Assembly: GCF_003268775.1 (NCBI RefSeq)
Contig: NZ_QLSU01000010.1
Span: 124,001-188,000 of the forward strand
Origin: Paraburkholderia unamae
Lineage (GTDB): Bacteria; Pseudomonadota; Gammaproteobacteria; Burkholderiales; Burkholderiaceae
Direction of reading: 5' to 3'
Length of the DNA stretch: 64,000 nucleotides
Shown: piece after piece, positions 1-8,359 of the stretch
Layout: every line of letters starts with the position of its first letter
Numbering within the stretch: the stretch's first letter is position 1
Translations under genes and position numbers: made by a program
The notes under the pieces: model-generated
Told to the model about the DNA's origin: nothing
The model's input: the letters and a program-made list of their open reading frames with translations, nothing else
Databases searched by the model: none

Positions 1-20
1 AGGGTCATGTCGGCTGAAAT

Positions 21-656
21 TCAGGCTGAAGGTTCGTCCGGGCTGCAAGCGCCGGCTCGCGTCTGCTCTTCTTCGCTCTGCAAGCGCGCCGCCCGCCGCG
101 CTTCGCGGCTCACGCGCCGCCGCTCGGCGAAGAACGTGCGCAGCGCTTCGCCGCACTCGTCCGCCAGCACGCCACCGGATACGCTCGTATGGTGATTGAG
201 CTGCGGATTGGCGAATGCATCGACCACGCTACCGCACGCCCCCGTTTTCGGGTCGTGCGCGCCGAACACGACGCGCGCGATGCGCGCATGCATGATCGCG
301 CCCGCGCACATCAGGCACGGTTCAAGGGTCACATAGAGTTCGCAGCCGGGCAAGCGGTAGTTACCCAGCGCCTGGGCGGCGGCGCGCAAGGCGGCCATTT
401 CGGCGTGCGCGGACGGATCGTGCCCACCGATCGGATGATTGAAGCCCGACGCGATCACTTCGTCGCCGCGCACGAGCACGGCGCCCACGGGCACCTCGCC
501 CGCCGCGCGCGCCGTTTCGGCGGCGGCCTGGGCGAGCCGCATGAAATGGCGGTCGCGTTCGGTAAGGGTATCGGTCGGAGAATCTGCCCCGGACGCCGTG
601 CCGGACGACCCGTGCGGAGCGAGTGGTCCGAGTGGTTCGACAGGCGCGTCAGTCAC
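21..656 (-). CDS. tadA: tRNA-specific adenosine deaminase TadA
   Basis: Deaminates adenosine 34 to inosine in the anticodon of tRNA-Arg(ACG), which is needed for wobble decoding in the cytoplasm. The 211-residue product carries the cytidine/deoxycytidylate deaminase zinc site: HAE at residues 84-86 (zinc His and proton-shuttling Glu) and PCLMC at 113-117. The N-terminal ~33 residues are a low-complexity leader outside the catalytic fold. The start is a GTG that overlaps the TGA of the upstream DUF1992 gene (GTGA), so the two are probably translationally coupled. A shorter start at the Met near residue 39 is possible. An ATG at 6-8 on the same strand may begin the next gene downstream, but too little is visible to call it. 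Confidence 0.93.
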   Translation of the reverse strand: MTDAPVEPLGPLAPHGSSGTASGADSPTDTLTERDRHFMRLAQAAAETARAAGEVPVGAVLVRGDEVIASGFNHPIGGHDPSAHAEMAALRAAAQALGNYRLPGCELYVTLEPCLMCAGAIMHARIARVVFGAHDPKTGACGSVVDAFANPQLNHHTSVSGGVLADECGEALRTFFAERRRVSREARRAARLQSEEEQTRAGACSPDEPSA

Positions 657-1060
657 GCCGCCCCCGCCAGCGCCGAACCCGGCTCACCGGCGGCGCGCTC
701 GGACAAACGCTCGGCAATGCGGCGACGGTACTCGTGCGGCACGACCATCGGGCCGCCGCCGCGCAACGATTCGAGCGCCATGTCGAGCGCGAGCATGCGC
801 GCGCGAAGACGGCATTGCTCGGCCTTGTCGCTGACCTTGGCGAGTTCCGCTTCGAGATCGCACAACGCGCGCAACTGCTCGAGCGCGGGCGGCACGAACC
901 CGGCGTTCTTCAGGATGCGGTTGGCTACGCGCACTTCTTCGGGCACGAGCAGGTCGTCGTCGAGCGCCTGCGGCGCGCCTGCGCCGGGCAGGTCGTCGAG
1001 GTCGCCACGCGCAGCCGCGGCGGCAATCCGTTGTTCGACGAGGGCATCAAGCAATTTCAT
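653..1060 (-). CDS. DUF1992 (DnaJ-C28-like) family protein
   Basis: A 135-residue cytoplasmic protein of the DUF1992 family, a conserved domain also found in eukaryotic DNAJC28; its function is unknown. The family pattern is visible: an N-terminal MKLLDALVEQRI segment, the acidic DLDDLPGAG turn, then LVPEEVRVANRILKNAG and a basic C-terminal helix. I start it at the ATG at 1060 because the domain begins there. The open frame continues upstream to 1180, but that stretch has no family similarity. It overlaps tadA downstream by four bases, which suggests co-transcription. The family assignment is from recalled motif similarity. Confidence 0.75.
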   Translation of the reverse strand: MKLLDALVEQRIAAAAARGDLDDLPGAGAPQALDDDLLVPEEVRVANRILKNAGFVPPALEQLRALCDLEAELAKVSDKAEQCRLRARMLALDMALESLRGGGPMVVPHEYRRRIAERLSERAAGEPGSALAGAA

Positions 1061-1318
1061 CAGCAATCCACTACGTTGCGGCTCACGCATTCTATCAGGG
1101 TAAGACCTGGAGGACCGTGTGCTTCCGTCGTGTACTTCCGTCATGTGTGTCATCGGCTTCCGACAGCTTGACAGACCCACAGTTTGATGCCGGTTGCATG
1201 CGCACGCACGACAAAACCTGGAATCGTCCGATAGCGTCCGCCAGTGGAACGAGCGTATCGTTAGGCGGCTGGATCCGGTCAGGACCTAGACCGGTTCGCC
1301 CCCTTTTTTCAACCTGCC

Positions 1319-1492
1319 ATGATGAAACGAAACACCTCCTCTTCCACCGGCTCGACGGCGCGCCGCTTGCGCCTCGCTGCCCTGTGCTGCTTGCTGGCCG
1401 CCAGCCTTTCGGGCTGCGGCGTGTTCTGCGGGGCGGTGGGCGGCAGCGGCGGAGGCATGGCGGGTGGATGCGGCGCCGGCATGCGGTTTTGA
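1319..1492 (+). CDS. Small Gly/Cys-rich putative lipoprotein
   Basis: A 57-codon frame. The product starts with a basic n-region, then a hydrophobic stretch (LAALCCLLAASLSGC) ending in a lipobox, L-S-G-C at residues 30-33, so cleavage and lipidation at Cys33 are predicted. The mature part is only about 25 residues, Gly-rich with two further cysteines, ending GMRF. Two ATGs are adjacent (1319 and 1322). No clear Shine-Dalgarno precedes them, which lowers confidence. It stands alone between the DUF1992 gene and tyrB, both on the other strand. Function unknown; it could be a small envelope lipoprotein, or the frame may be fortuitous. Confidence 0.5.
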   Translation: MMKRNTSSSTGSTARRLRLAALCCLLAASLSGCGVFCGAVGGSGGGMAGGCGAGMRF

Positions 1493-1591
1493 GGGGCGGA
1501 TGTGACAACGCCGCCGACATGCGCGGATCGAACCGGCACACCAGCGGCGTTTGAAGGTTTGCGAGGCTGAGCGCCCCGCTCACCCTACCCT

Positions 1592-2788
1592 TTAGTCCTT
1601 CATCACCTTGCCGACCGCGTCAACCACCACGCCCACGTTGGCCTCGTTCAAGCCTGCCACGCACATGCGGCCCGAACGCAAGATATACACGCCGAACTCT
1701 TCCTTCAGGCGCTCGACCTGATCCGCGCTCAGCCCCGTGTACGTGAACATGCCGCGCTGCTTCACGTAGCGCGACAGCGCCGCTTCGCTCGCGTGGGCAC
1801 GCAAGCCGTCGTGAATCGCGACGCGCATGCGGGCGATGCGCTCGCACATCGCCGCCAGCTCCTGCTCCCACGAAGCCTTCAGTGCCGGCGTGTTCAACAC
1901 GCGCGTCACGATCTTGGCGCCGTGAGTCGGCGGGTTGCTGTAGTTCGCGCGCACCGCGCTCGTGAGCTGGCCGAGCACGCGGTCAGCGGCCGCCGCGTCT
2001 TCGCAGATCACGTGCAGGCCACCGCAGCGCTCGCCGTACAGCGAGAAGTTCTTCGAGAACGAATTCGCCACGAGCGCGGGCACGCCGCGACGCGAGAGCT
2101 CACGCACCGCGAAGGCGTCGTCGTCGAGGCCCGCGCCGAAGCCCTGGTACGCCATGTCGACGAACGGCAGCAGGTCGCGCTTTTGCAGCACGTCGATCAG
2201 TTGCTCCCACTGCGCGCGATCGAGATCGACGCCCGTCGGGTTATGGCAGCACGCGTGCAGCAGCACGACGCTTTTCGCCGGCAGCGCGTCGATAGCCGAG
2301 AGCATGGCCTCGAACTTCAGGCCGCCCGATGCCTCGTCGTAGTACGGGTAGGTGTTCACCGTGAAGCCCGCGCGCTCGAAGATGAAGCGGTGGTTCTCCC
2401 ACGTCGGATCGCTCACCCACACCTGGCTGCCCGCAAAGTAGCGCTTGATGAAATCGGCGCCGACCTTGAGCGCGCCCGAGCCGCCCAGCGTCTGCACGGT
2501 CGCGATGCGGCCTGCTGCGCGCGAGGGGCACTCGGCCCCGAACACGAGCGACTGCACGGCGTCGCGATATTGCGCGAAACCGGCCATCGGCAGATAGGGC
2601 TTCGGGCCCGGCTCCTCGAGAATCGCCGCCTCGGCCGCGTGAACGGCCTTCATGACCGGCAGACGGCCTTCATCGTCAAAGTAGATGCCGATGCTCAGAT
2701 TGACCTTGTTCTGACGCGGGTCCTTCTGGAAGTTCTCGTTGAGCGAGAGGATCGGGTCGCCGGGGTAGGCATCGATGTGTTCGAACAT
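1592..2788 (-). CDS. tyrB: Aromatic amino acid aminotransferase TyrB
   Basis: PLP-dependent class I aminotransferase (398 aa) that interconverts aromatic amino acids or aspartate with their 2-oxo acids, using glutamate/2-oxoglutarate. The whole length matches the TyrB/AspC type: SDPTWENH at 126-133, the NPTG turn at 183-186, and the Schiff-base lysine K246 in ANSFSKNFSLYGER. The late GMFTYTGL and SGRMCVAGLN segments, with the carboxylate-binding Arg, are present. It lies 58 bp downstream of aroP on the same strand, so uptake and transamination of aromatic amino acids are probably co-expressed. An AspC-type annotation is also possible, since substrate range cannot be read from sequence, but similarity to E. 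coli TyrB is very close. Confidence 0.9.
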   Translation of the reverse strand: MFEHIDAYPGDPILSLNENFQKDPRQNKVNLSIGIYFDDEGRLPVMKAVHAAEAAILEEPGPKPYLPMAGFAQYRDAVQSLVFGAECPSRAAGRIATVQTLGGSGALKVGADFIKRYFAGSQVWVSDPTWENHRFIFERAGFTVNTYPYYDEASGGLKFEAMLSAIDALPAKSVVLLHACCHNPTGVDLDRAQWEQLIDVLQKRDLLPFVDMAYQGFGAGLDDDAFAVRELSRRGVPALVANSFSKNFSLYGERCGGLHVICEDAAAADRVLGQLTSAVRANYSNPPTHGAKIVTRVLNTPALKASWEQELAAMCERIARMRVAIHDGLRAHASEAALSRYVKQRGMFTYTGLSADQVERLKEEFGVYILRSGRMCVAGLNEANVGVVVDAVGKVMKD

Positions 2789-2846
2789 GGTGTTTACTGA
2801 TTAGCTCTTCAGGACGAAAAATCGGGACGAACAGACTGGGCGGCGC

Positions 2847-4241
2847 TCAGGGTGCCGGCACGCCGCGTTGCAGCGCCGGCGCCGCCTTGCGGTTCCACAG
2901 GCGATAGGCAACGCCGAGCACGCCCAGCCAGACCGGAATCAGATACACGGAAATCCGCAGATCCGGAATCAGATACATTACAACGAGAATGCCGCCAAGG
3001 AACACGAGGCACACGTAATTCGTGAGCGGATAGCCGAGGCTGCGGAACGTGGTGGTCTCCCCGGCGCGCGCCTTCTCGCGGCGGAACTTCAGGTGAATCA
3101 GGCTGATCATCGCCCAGTTGATGATGAGCGCGGACACCACGAGGCCCATCAGCAGTTCGAACGCCTTGCCCGGCATGAAGTAGTTGATGATCACGCACGC
3201 GGCCGTGACGAACGCCGACACGCCGAGCGCCGCCAGCGGAATGCCACGCTTGCTGACCTTGAGCAGCGCCTTGGGCGCATTGCCTTGCTGCGCGAGGCCG
3301 TAAAGCATGCGGCTGTTGCAGTACACGCCGCTGTTGTAGACCGAAAGCGCGGCGGTCAGCACGACGAGATTGAGCACATTGGCCACGATGTCGCTGTTCA
3401 TCGCGTGGAAGATCAGCACGAAGGGGCTGCCGCCAGCCACGACTTTCTGCCACGGATAGAGCGAGAGCAGCACGCCGAGCGCGCCGATGTAGAAAATCAG
3501 GATGCGGTAGATCACCTGATTCGTGGCGCGCGGGATGGTGTGCGAAGGATCGTCTGCCTCGGCTGCGGTAATGCCCACGAGTTCCAGGCCGCCGAACGAG
3601 AACATCACGACGGCCATCGCCATGACGAGTCCGGAAACGCCGTGCGGAAAGAAGCCGCCGTTGCGCCAGAGGTTCGAGACGCTTGCTTCAGGACCGGCCG
3701 AGCCCGAGAACAGCAGCCAGCCGCCAAAGGCGATCATGCCGACGATCGCCAGCACCTTGATGATCGCGAACCAGAACTCGAGTTCGCCGTACGACTTCAC
3801 GCTCGTGAGGTTGATGCCGTTGATGACGACGAAGAACACGAGCGCCGAAACCCACGTGGGCAAGGTCGGCCACCAGTAATGCATGTAGATGCCCACGGCG
3901 GAAAGCTCCGCCATGCTCACGAGCACGTACAGCACCCAGTAGTTCCAGCCCGAGAGAAAGCCAGCGAACGGGCCGAAGTATTTGTCGGCGAAATAGCTGA
4001 ACGAACCGGCGACGGGCTCGTCCACGACCATCTCGCCCAGTTGCCGCATGATGAAGAACGCGATGATGCCGGCAACGCCATAGCCGAGCAGCACCGAAGG
4101 TCCGGCAGTCTGAATGGTCTGCGCAATGCCGAGGAACAGGCCCGTGCCGATCGCCCCGCCCAGCGCGATGAGCTGGATATGGCGATTCTTGAGCCCGCGT
4201 TTTAGCTCGCCGCGGTTTTCACGCGTGTCGTTTGAAACCAT
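2847..4241 (-). CDS. aroP: Aromatic amino acid permease AroP
   Basis: Inner-membrane proton symporter of the amino acid-polyamine-organocation superfamily (464 aa, 12 predicted membrane helices). The N-terminal LKRGLKNRHIQLIALGGAIG segment, the GSFSYFADKYFGPFAGFLSG loop and FSFGGLELVGITAAEADDP are nearly those of E. coli AroP, which imports Phe, Tyr and Trp. Related permeases (PheP, CycA, ProY) share these motifs, so substrate is inferred from the closest match and from tyrB next to it. It starts at an ATG and faces the Lrp-type regulator across a 254-bp divergent region, where regulation by that protein is plausible. Confidence 0.85.
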   Translation of the reverse strand: MVSNDTRENRGELKRGLKNRHIQLIALGGAIGTGLFLGIAQTIQTAGPSVLLGYGVAGIIAFFIMRQLGEMVVDEPVAGSFSYFADKYFGPFAGFLSGWNYWVLYVLVSMAELSAVGIYMHYWWPTLPTWVSALVFFVVINGINLTSVKSYGELEFWFAIIKVLAIVGMIAFGGWLLFSGSAGPEASVSNLWRNGGFFPHGVSGLVMAMAVVMFSFGGLELVGITAAEADDPSHTIPRATNQVIYRILIFYIGALGVLLSLYPWQKVVAGGSPFVLIFHAMNSDIVANVLNLVVLTAALSVYNSGVYCNSRMLYGLAQQGNAPKALLKVSKRGIPLAALGVSAFVTAACVIINYFMPGKAFELLMGLVVSALIINWAMISLIHLKFRREKARAGETTTFRSLGYPLTNYVCLVFLGGILVVMYLIPDLRISVYLIPVWLGVLGVAYRLWNRKAAPALQRGVPAP

Positions 4242-4495
4242 GTCTCTTCCTGTCTCCCACTTATCGATTCGGCGCCAGGACGTCCGGGTAGGACGCCGGC
4301 CCCGCTACACGAAATAAAATTGCGCGCGCAACGTTCTGCGTCGGCGTGCTCCCAGGCTTGCCGGTATTGGCCGTCAGCCCGATCATGTGCGCCCAGTGTA
4401 TAGTTGGCGGGGAAAAATATGATTTCATCTCGTACGCAGGCAAACCCTGATTGATACAATTCCGTTTCGCCTTGAACCCACATTACGCAAGATAA

Positions 4496-4969
4496 ATGCA
4501 GAATCTCGCGCTCGACACGATCGACATGCGGCTGCTCGCCGCACTCCAGGAGCACGGACGCGCCTCGAATCTCGAACTCGCGGCGGCAATCAAGCTCTCG
4601 CCCGCGCAAACGCTCAGGCGCCATCGGCGGCTCGAGGACCTGGGCGTGATCCGCCGCTACGAGACGCGCCTCGACGCGCAGGCGCTCGGCTTCGGCGTGG
4701 TCGCCTTCATTCAGGTGACGATGGAGCGCGGGCACATGCGCGAACTCGTCAAGTTCAAGGAACTCGTCGCGACGCTGCCGCAGGTGCAGGAGTGCTACTC
4801 CGTGACGGGCGATATCGACTACGTGCTGAAGGTGGTGGCGCGTGACCTCAAGGCGCTTTCCGAATTCCTGCTCGATACGCTGATGCGCGCGCCCGGCGTG
4901 AACAGCGTGCAGTCGATCGTGTGCCTCGATGAGCTCAAGGGGACGAGCGCGATGCCGCTGGAGGCATGA
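4496..4969 (+). CDS. Lrp/AsnC family transcriptional regulator
   Basis: A 157-residue feast/famine regulator. The N-terminal winged helix-turn-helix spans about residues 5-60 (IDMRLLAALQEHGRASNLELA, then a recognition helix around SPAQTLRRHRRLEDLG). It is followed by a RAM/ligand-binding domain containing QECYSVTGDIDYVLKVVARD and a C-terminal segment ending in SVQSIVCLDELK. It is divergent from aroP-tyrB, the usual arrangement for a local regulator, so control of aromatic amino acid uptake by an amino acid effector is the likely role. That link is inference. The start is the ATG immediately before QNLALDTIDMRL. Confidence 0.85.
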   Translation: MQNLALDTIDMRLLAALQEHGRASNLELAAAIKLSPAQTLRRHRRLEDLGVIRRYETRLDAQALGFGVVAFIQVTMERGHMRELVKFKELVATLPQVQECYSVTGDIDYVLKVVARDLKALSEFLLDTLMRAPGVNSVQSIVCLDELKGTSAMPLEA

Positions 4970-5103
4970 AGCAAGCGTGCGACAGCGCCTTCCGCAGATT
5001 CCGCGCATGCCCGCCTGACGGGGTTCTTCGGCGAAAATGCAATTTTATCTCATCGGCGGCCGCCTGGCTGCGGCATCCGGCAGCGCACCGCTGCGGCGTG
5101 CTG

Positions 5104-5124
5104 CGTTGCACGAATCGTTGCACG
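5104..5124 (+). repeat. 9-bp direct repeat, possible regulator site
   Basis: CGTTGCACG occurs at 5104-5112 and again at 5116-5124, a 12-bp period. The first copy also forms an inverted pair with CGTGC at 5097-5101. It lies about 60 bp upstream of the candidate -35 of the sugar importer operon, so it could be a binding site for its regulator. No regulator gene is adjacent. Confidence 0.3.
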
Positions 5125-5180
5125 GCGAAAAGGCCCGTGGCGCCCCGCTTCGCCGCGTTTTACCGGGCGGCGAAATAGTC

Positions 5181-5209
5181 TTGCTAAAAGCGCCATCGTG
5201 CTCTAAAAA
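5181..5209 (+). promoter_or_regulatory. Candidate promoter of sugar ABC operon
   Basis: TTGCTA (5181-5186) and TAAAAA (5204-5209) with a 17-bp spacer resemble sigma70 -35 and -10 boxes. Transcription would start about 70 bases before the ATPase gene. Both boxes are imperfect. Confidence 0.3.
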
Positions 5210-5285
5210 ACAGGCTAGTTAGCACGTCTACCGGTCGCCCAGACCAATACGGCGGGCGGCTCCACAAGAGCGAGCGCGACAGTCC

Positions 5286-6026
5286 ATGAGTCTTCTTGAA
5301 CTCAGAGGCGTATCCAGGCACTTCGGCGCCATCCATGCGCTGAACGACGTGACGTTGAGCCTGGAGCCAGGCCAGGTCGTGGGACTCATGGGAGACAACG
5401 GCGCGGGCAAATCCACGCTTGTGAAGGTCATCGCCGGCAACTTTCCGCCCTCTCACGGCGAAATGCTCATCGACGGCAAGCCGGTCCACTTCAGCCGCCC
5501 CGTCGACGCGCGCGCACAAGGCATCGAGGTCGTTTATCAGGATCTCGCCCTCTGCGACAACCTCACGGCCGCCGCCAATGTCTTTCTCGGGCGCGAACCG
5601 CGCCTCGGCATCTGGCCCTTTCGCGTGCTCGATCATGCGACCATGTACCGCCGCGCCGCCGAGCTTTTCAAGGAACTGAAATCGGAAACGCGCCCGCGCG
5701 ATCTCGTGCGGCAAATGTCGGGCGGTCAGCGGCAGGCCGTGGCGATCGCACGCACGCGCTTGTCCGAGGCACGGCTCGTACTCATGGACGAGCCAACCGC
5801 GGCGATTAGCGTACGCCAGGTCGCGCAGGTGCTCGACCTCATCAAGCGCCTGTCCGAACACGGCATCGCCGTCATTCTCATCAGCCATCGCATGCCGGAC
5901 GTCTTCGAAGTCGCCCACCGCGTGGTCGTCATGCGGCGCGGGCACAAAGTCGCGGACAAAAAGACCGAGGCATCCTCACCGGAAGAAGTGACCGGCCTCA
6001 TCACCGGAGCCATCGCCAACGCCTGA
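5286..6026 (+). CDS. Sugar ABC importer, ATP-binding subunit (FrcA-type)
   Basis: Cytoplasmic ATPase that powers an ABC importer of the simple-sugar (CUT2) class. The 246 residues contain Walker A GDNGAGKST at 36-44, signature MSGGQ at 144-148, Walker B LVLMDEP at 164-170 and the switch His201. It has one nucleotide-binding domain, like FrcA, rather than the tandem domains of RbsA/AraG (~500 aa). The permease and binding-protein genes follow on the same strand, 44 bp and then 209 bp apart. The substrate is unknown; fructose, ribose or another monosaccharide is possible. Confidence 0.88.
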   Translation: MSLLELRGVSRHFGAIHALNDVTLSLEPGQVVGLMGDNGAGKSTLVKVIAGNFPPSHGEMLIDGKPVHFSRPVDARAQGIEVVYQDLALCDNLTAAANVFLGREPRLGIWPFRVLDHATMYRRAAELFKELKSETRPRDLVRQMSGGQRQAVAIARTRLSEARLVLMDEPTAAISVRQVAQVLDLIKRLSEHGIAVILISHRMPDVFEVAHRVVVMRRGHKVADKKTEASSPEEVTGLITGAIANA

Positions 6027-6070
6027 ACCCGTCGCGCGCGGCTTCGCGCGAGGCCGGAGGAGACCCGAAA

Positions 6071-7096
6071 TTGAACGATGCGCCGCAAAGGCCGAACCCC
6101 ATGCCAACGCTGCTCGACGATCCCCAATCCGCGAGAACGCACACGCGCTGGAGCGGGCTGCTCGCGAGCCAGGTGTTCTGGGTGGTGCTGGCCACGCTCG
6201 TTGCCTGCGTGGCGCTCTCGCTCGTGACCTCGACGTTCGCCACGCAGCAGAACCTCTTCAACGTCACGCGCAACTTCGCTTTCGTGGCGATCGTCGCGCT
6301 CGGCATGATGGCCGTGATCGTCACGGGCGGGATCGACATTTCCGTTGGCTCGACAATCGGCCTGAGCGGCATCGTGCTGTCGGTCACCATGAACGCGGGC
6401 TATCCGATCTGGGCGGGCATCGGACTCGGGCTGCTCACCGCAGGGATCGTCGGCCTCGTGAACGGCCTGCTCATCGCCTATCTGAACATGCAGCCATTCG
6501 TCGTAACGCTCGGCATGCTGAGCGTGGGCCGCAGTCTCGCCCTCGTGATCTCCGGCAGCCGGACCATTTTCGAATTCGGACCCGACGGGCACAAGCTCCT
6601 GGTGCTCGGCGGCGGCAAGACGCTCGGCGTCGCCAATCCCGTGTGGTTTCTGATCGTCCTCGGCGTCCTGTTCTGGTTTGCCTTCGCCTTCACGCGCTGG
6701 GGCCGCTACGTGTTCGCGGTCGGCGGCAACCGCCATGCGGCCAATCTGACCGGCGTGCCGGTGCGCCGCGTGATCTGCTCCGTGTATGTGCTCGGCGGCC
6801 TCATGGCGGGCGTCGCGGCCATCCTCGAAGTCGGCTGGCTCGGCGCCGTGACGACGGGCCTCGGCACCGGCGACGAGCTGCGCGTAATCGCCGCGACCGT
6901 GATCGGCGGGACCAACCTCATGGGCGGCGTGGGCAGCGCCTTCGGCACTATCGTCGGCGCCGCGCTCATCGAGGTGATCCGCAACAGCCTGATCCTGCTC
7001 GGCGTCGACTCGTTCTGGCAGGGAACGGTCGTGGGCTCGTTCATCATCGTCGCCGTGCTGTTCAACCGGCTTGGCGGCGAGCGGCAAGGAGAGTGA
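6071..7096 (+). CDS. Sugar ABC importer, permease subunit
   Basis: Inner-membrane channel subunit of the BPD_transp_2 family (RbsC/FrcC-like), 341 residues with about ten hydrophobic segments. The family motif GGIDISVGS is at about residues 88-96, and the late GGTNLMGGVGSAFGTIVGA loop, which couples to the ATPase, is present. The best start is the TTG at 6071, because GGAGGAG at 6056-6062 sits eight bases before it. An in-frame ATG at 6101 would drop ten residues and has no such site. The N-terminal ~40 residues are cytoplasmic and polar. It lies between the ATPase and the periplasmic binding protein genes. Confidence 0.87.
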   Translation: MNDAPQRPNPMPTLLDDPQSARTHTRWSGLLASQVFWVVLATLVACVALSLVTSTFATQQNLFNVTRNFAFVAIVALGMMAVIVTGGIDISVGSTIGLSGIVLSVTMNAGYPIWAGIGLGLLTAGIVGLVNGLLIAYLNMQPFVVTLGMLSVGRSLALVISGSRTIFEFGPDGHKLLVLGGGKTLGVANPVWFLIVLGVLFWFAFAFTRWGRYVFAVGGNRHAANLTGVPVRRVICSVYVLGGLMAGVAAILEVGWLGAVTTGLGTGDELRVIAATVIGGTNLMGGVGSAFGTIVGAALIEVIRNSLILLGVDSFWQGTVVGSFIIVAVLFNRLGGERQGE

Positions 7097-7305
7097 CGTG
7101 AATTCGGTCGCGCCGGCGGCACTCTGGCCAGCGCACCGTGAGAAGGCAGCGCGGCCGGACACACGCGGAACCGCCGGCCGCCAGCCATCACCTGAGGCGC
7201 GAGGTTCCGCAGGAAGCCCAAAGCACGGGCGCGGGCTTTCCTTCCGATGAAGAAAGCGGTACGAGACACGCGCGCCGGGAGACCGGCGCCGAACAGGAGG
7301 AAACC

Positions 7306-8298
7306 ATGAAGAAGGCGTGGAAGTATTTCGCTGCGATCGGAGGGCTGGCCATGCTGGCCTCTTCCGCCTATGCAGCCGACAAGACCCTCGCGCTGGTCGT
7401 GAAGGGCCTCGACAATCCGTATTTCGATCTCATGCATCAGGGATGCGACCGGGCGAACAAGGAGCTCGGCAAAGAGGGCTACAACTGCTACTACACCGGG
7501 CCCGCGACGGCCGCCGACGAAAGCGCCGAAGTGCAGATCGTCGACGACTTGCTGACCAAGGGGGTGGCGGCCATTGCGATTTCACCCTCGAATGCCCCGG
7601 CCATCGCGGAAGTGATCCGCCGCCGCAACGCGAACATTCCGATCATCACGGCGGACGCCGACCTGCTGCCCAAGGACCAGTCGCTGCGCAAGGCGTATGT
7701 GGGCACCGACAACTACGAACTGGGCGTGAAGCTTGGCGAGCAGTTGAAGACGCTCATGCCCAAGGGCGGCAATATCTGCCTCGTGATGGGCAACCCCGCG
7801 GCCGAGAACATCAACCAGCGCGCCCAGGGCACGCGCGACGTGCTTTCGGGCAAGAAGGGCATCAAGAAGCTTGCGGGCGAAAACAACTGGCATGAGATCA
7901 GCGCCTGCCCGCTCTACGTGAACGACGACGCCGCGAAAGCGAACCAGATGATGCAGGACACGCTCACGGCCAACGCCAACACGCTACAGGCGTTCGTGTT
8001 CGAGGGCGGCTGGCCGCTTTTCGCACCGGAGGCGTACTCGCAGGTCGTCGCGCCGATCATGGACAAGATCCAGAGCGGCAAATTCGTGATCGTCTCAGCC
8101 GATACGCTCGGGCCGGAACTCCAGGCGCTCAAGGACCACAAGGTCAACGCCCTCGTCGGGCAGCGGCCCGAGGAAATGGGCTATCAGGCGGCGATGGTGA
8201 TGCGCGACCTGGCGGCAGGCAAGACGGTGAAGCCCATCGTTCATACGGGGCTCGACGTTTGCACGTGGAAGAACGCGGATACGTGTCTGAAGCACTGA
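7306..8298 (+). CDS. Sugar ABC importer, periplasmic binding protein
   Basis: Periplasmic substrate-capture subunit (Peripla_BP_4 / ribose-binding type), 330 residues. A signal peptide is clear: MKKAWKY, a hydrophobic core, and cleavage after AYA at about residue 23. The mature chain begins with the KTLALVVKGLDNPYFDLMHQ strand-loop typical of sugar-binding proteins and retains the QIVDDLLTKGVAAIAISPSN segment. It has about six cysteines after the signal, more than usual. The ATG at 7306 follows AGGAGG closely; an open frame extends upstream to 7138 but lacks a signal. Ligand unknown. Confidence 0.87.
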   Translation: MKKAWKYFAAIGGLAMLASSAYAADKTLALVVKGLDNPYFDLMHQGCDRANKELGKEGYNCYYTGPATAADESAEVQIVDDLLTKGVAAIAISPSNAPAIAEVIRRRNANIPIITADADLLPKDQSLRKAYVGTDNYELGVKLGEQLKTLMPKGGNICLVMGNPAAENINQRAQGTRDVLSGKKGIKKLAGENNWHEISACPLYVNDDAAKANQMMQDTLTANANTLQAFVFEGGWPLFAPEAYSQVVAPIMDKIQSGKFVIVSADTLGPELQALKDHKVNALVGQRPEEMGYQAAMVMRDLAAGKTVKPIVHTGLDVCTWKNADTCLKH

Positions 8299-8312
8299 GG
8301 GCGTAACCGTGA

Positions 8313-8342
8313 GCAAGCCGAGGCTCGGATTGCTCGGCTTGC
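8313..8342. terminator. Hairpin between convergent genes
   Basis: A perfect 10-bp stem, GCAAGCCGAG (8313-8322) with CTCGGCTTGC (8333-8342), and a 10-base loop between the ends of the sugar-binding protein gene and vapC. There is no T-tract, so intrinsic termination is uncertain. Confidence 0.4.
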
Positions 8343-8359
8343 ATTGCACAACCGCCAGC

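Larger units (their letters stand above)
4970..5285 (+). other. Intergenic region upstream of sugar ABC operon
   Basis: A 316-bp stretch between the Lrp-type gene and the importer operon. No convincing coding frame is seen. It holds a 9-bp direct repeat (5104-5124) and a plausible sigma70 promoter (5181-5209), listed separately. Confidence 0.6.
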
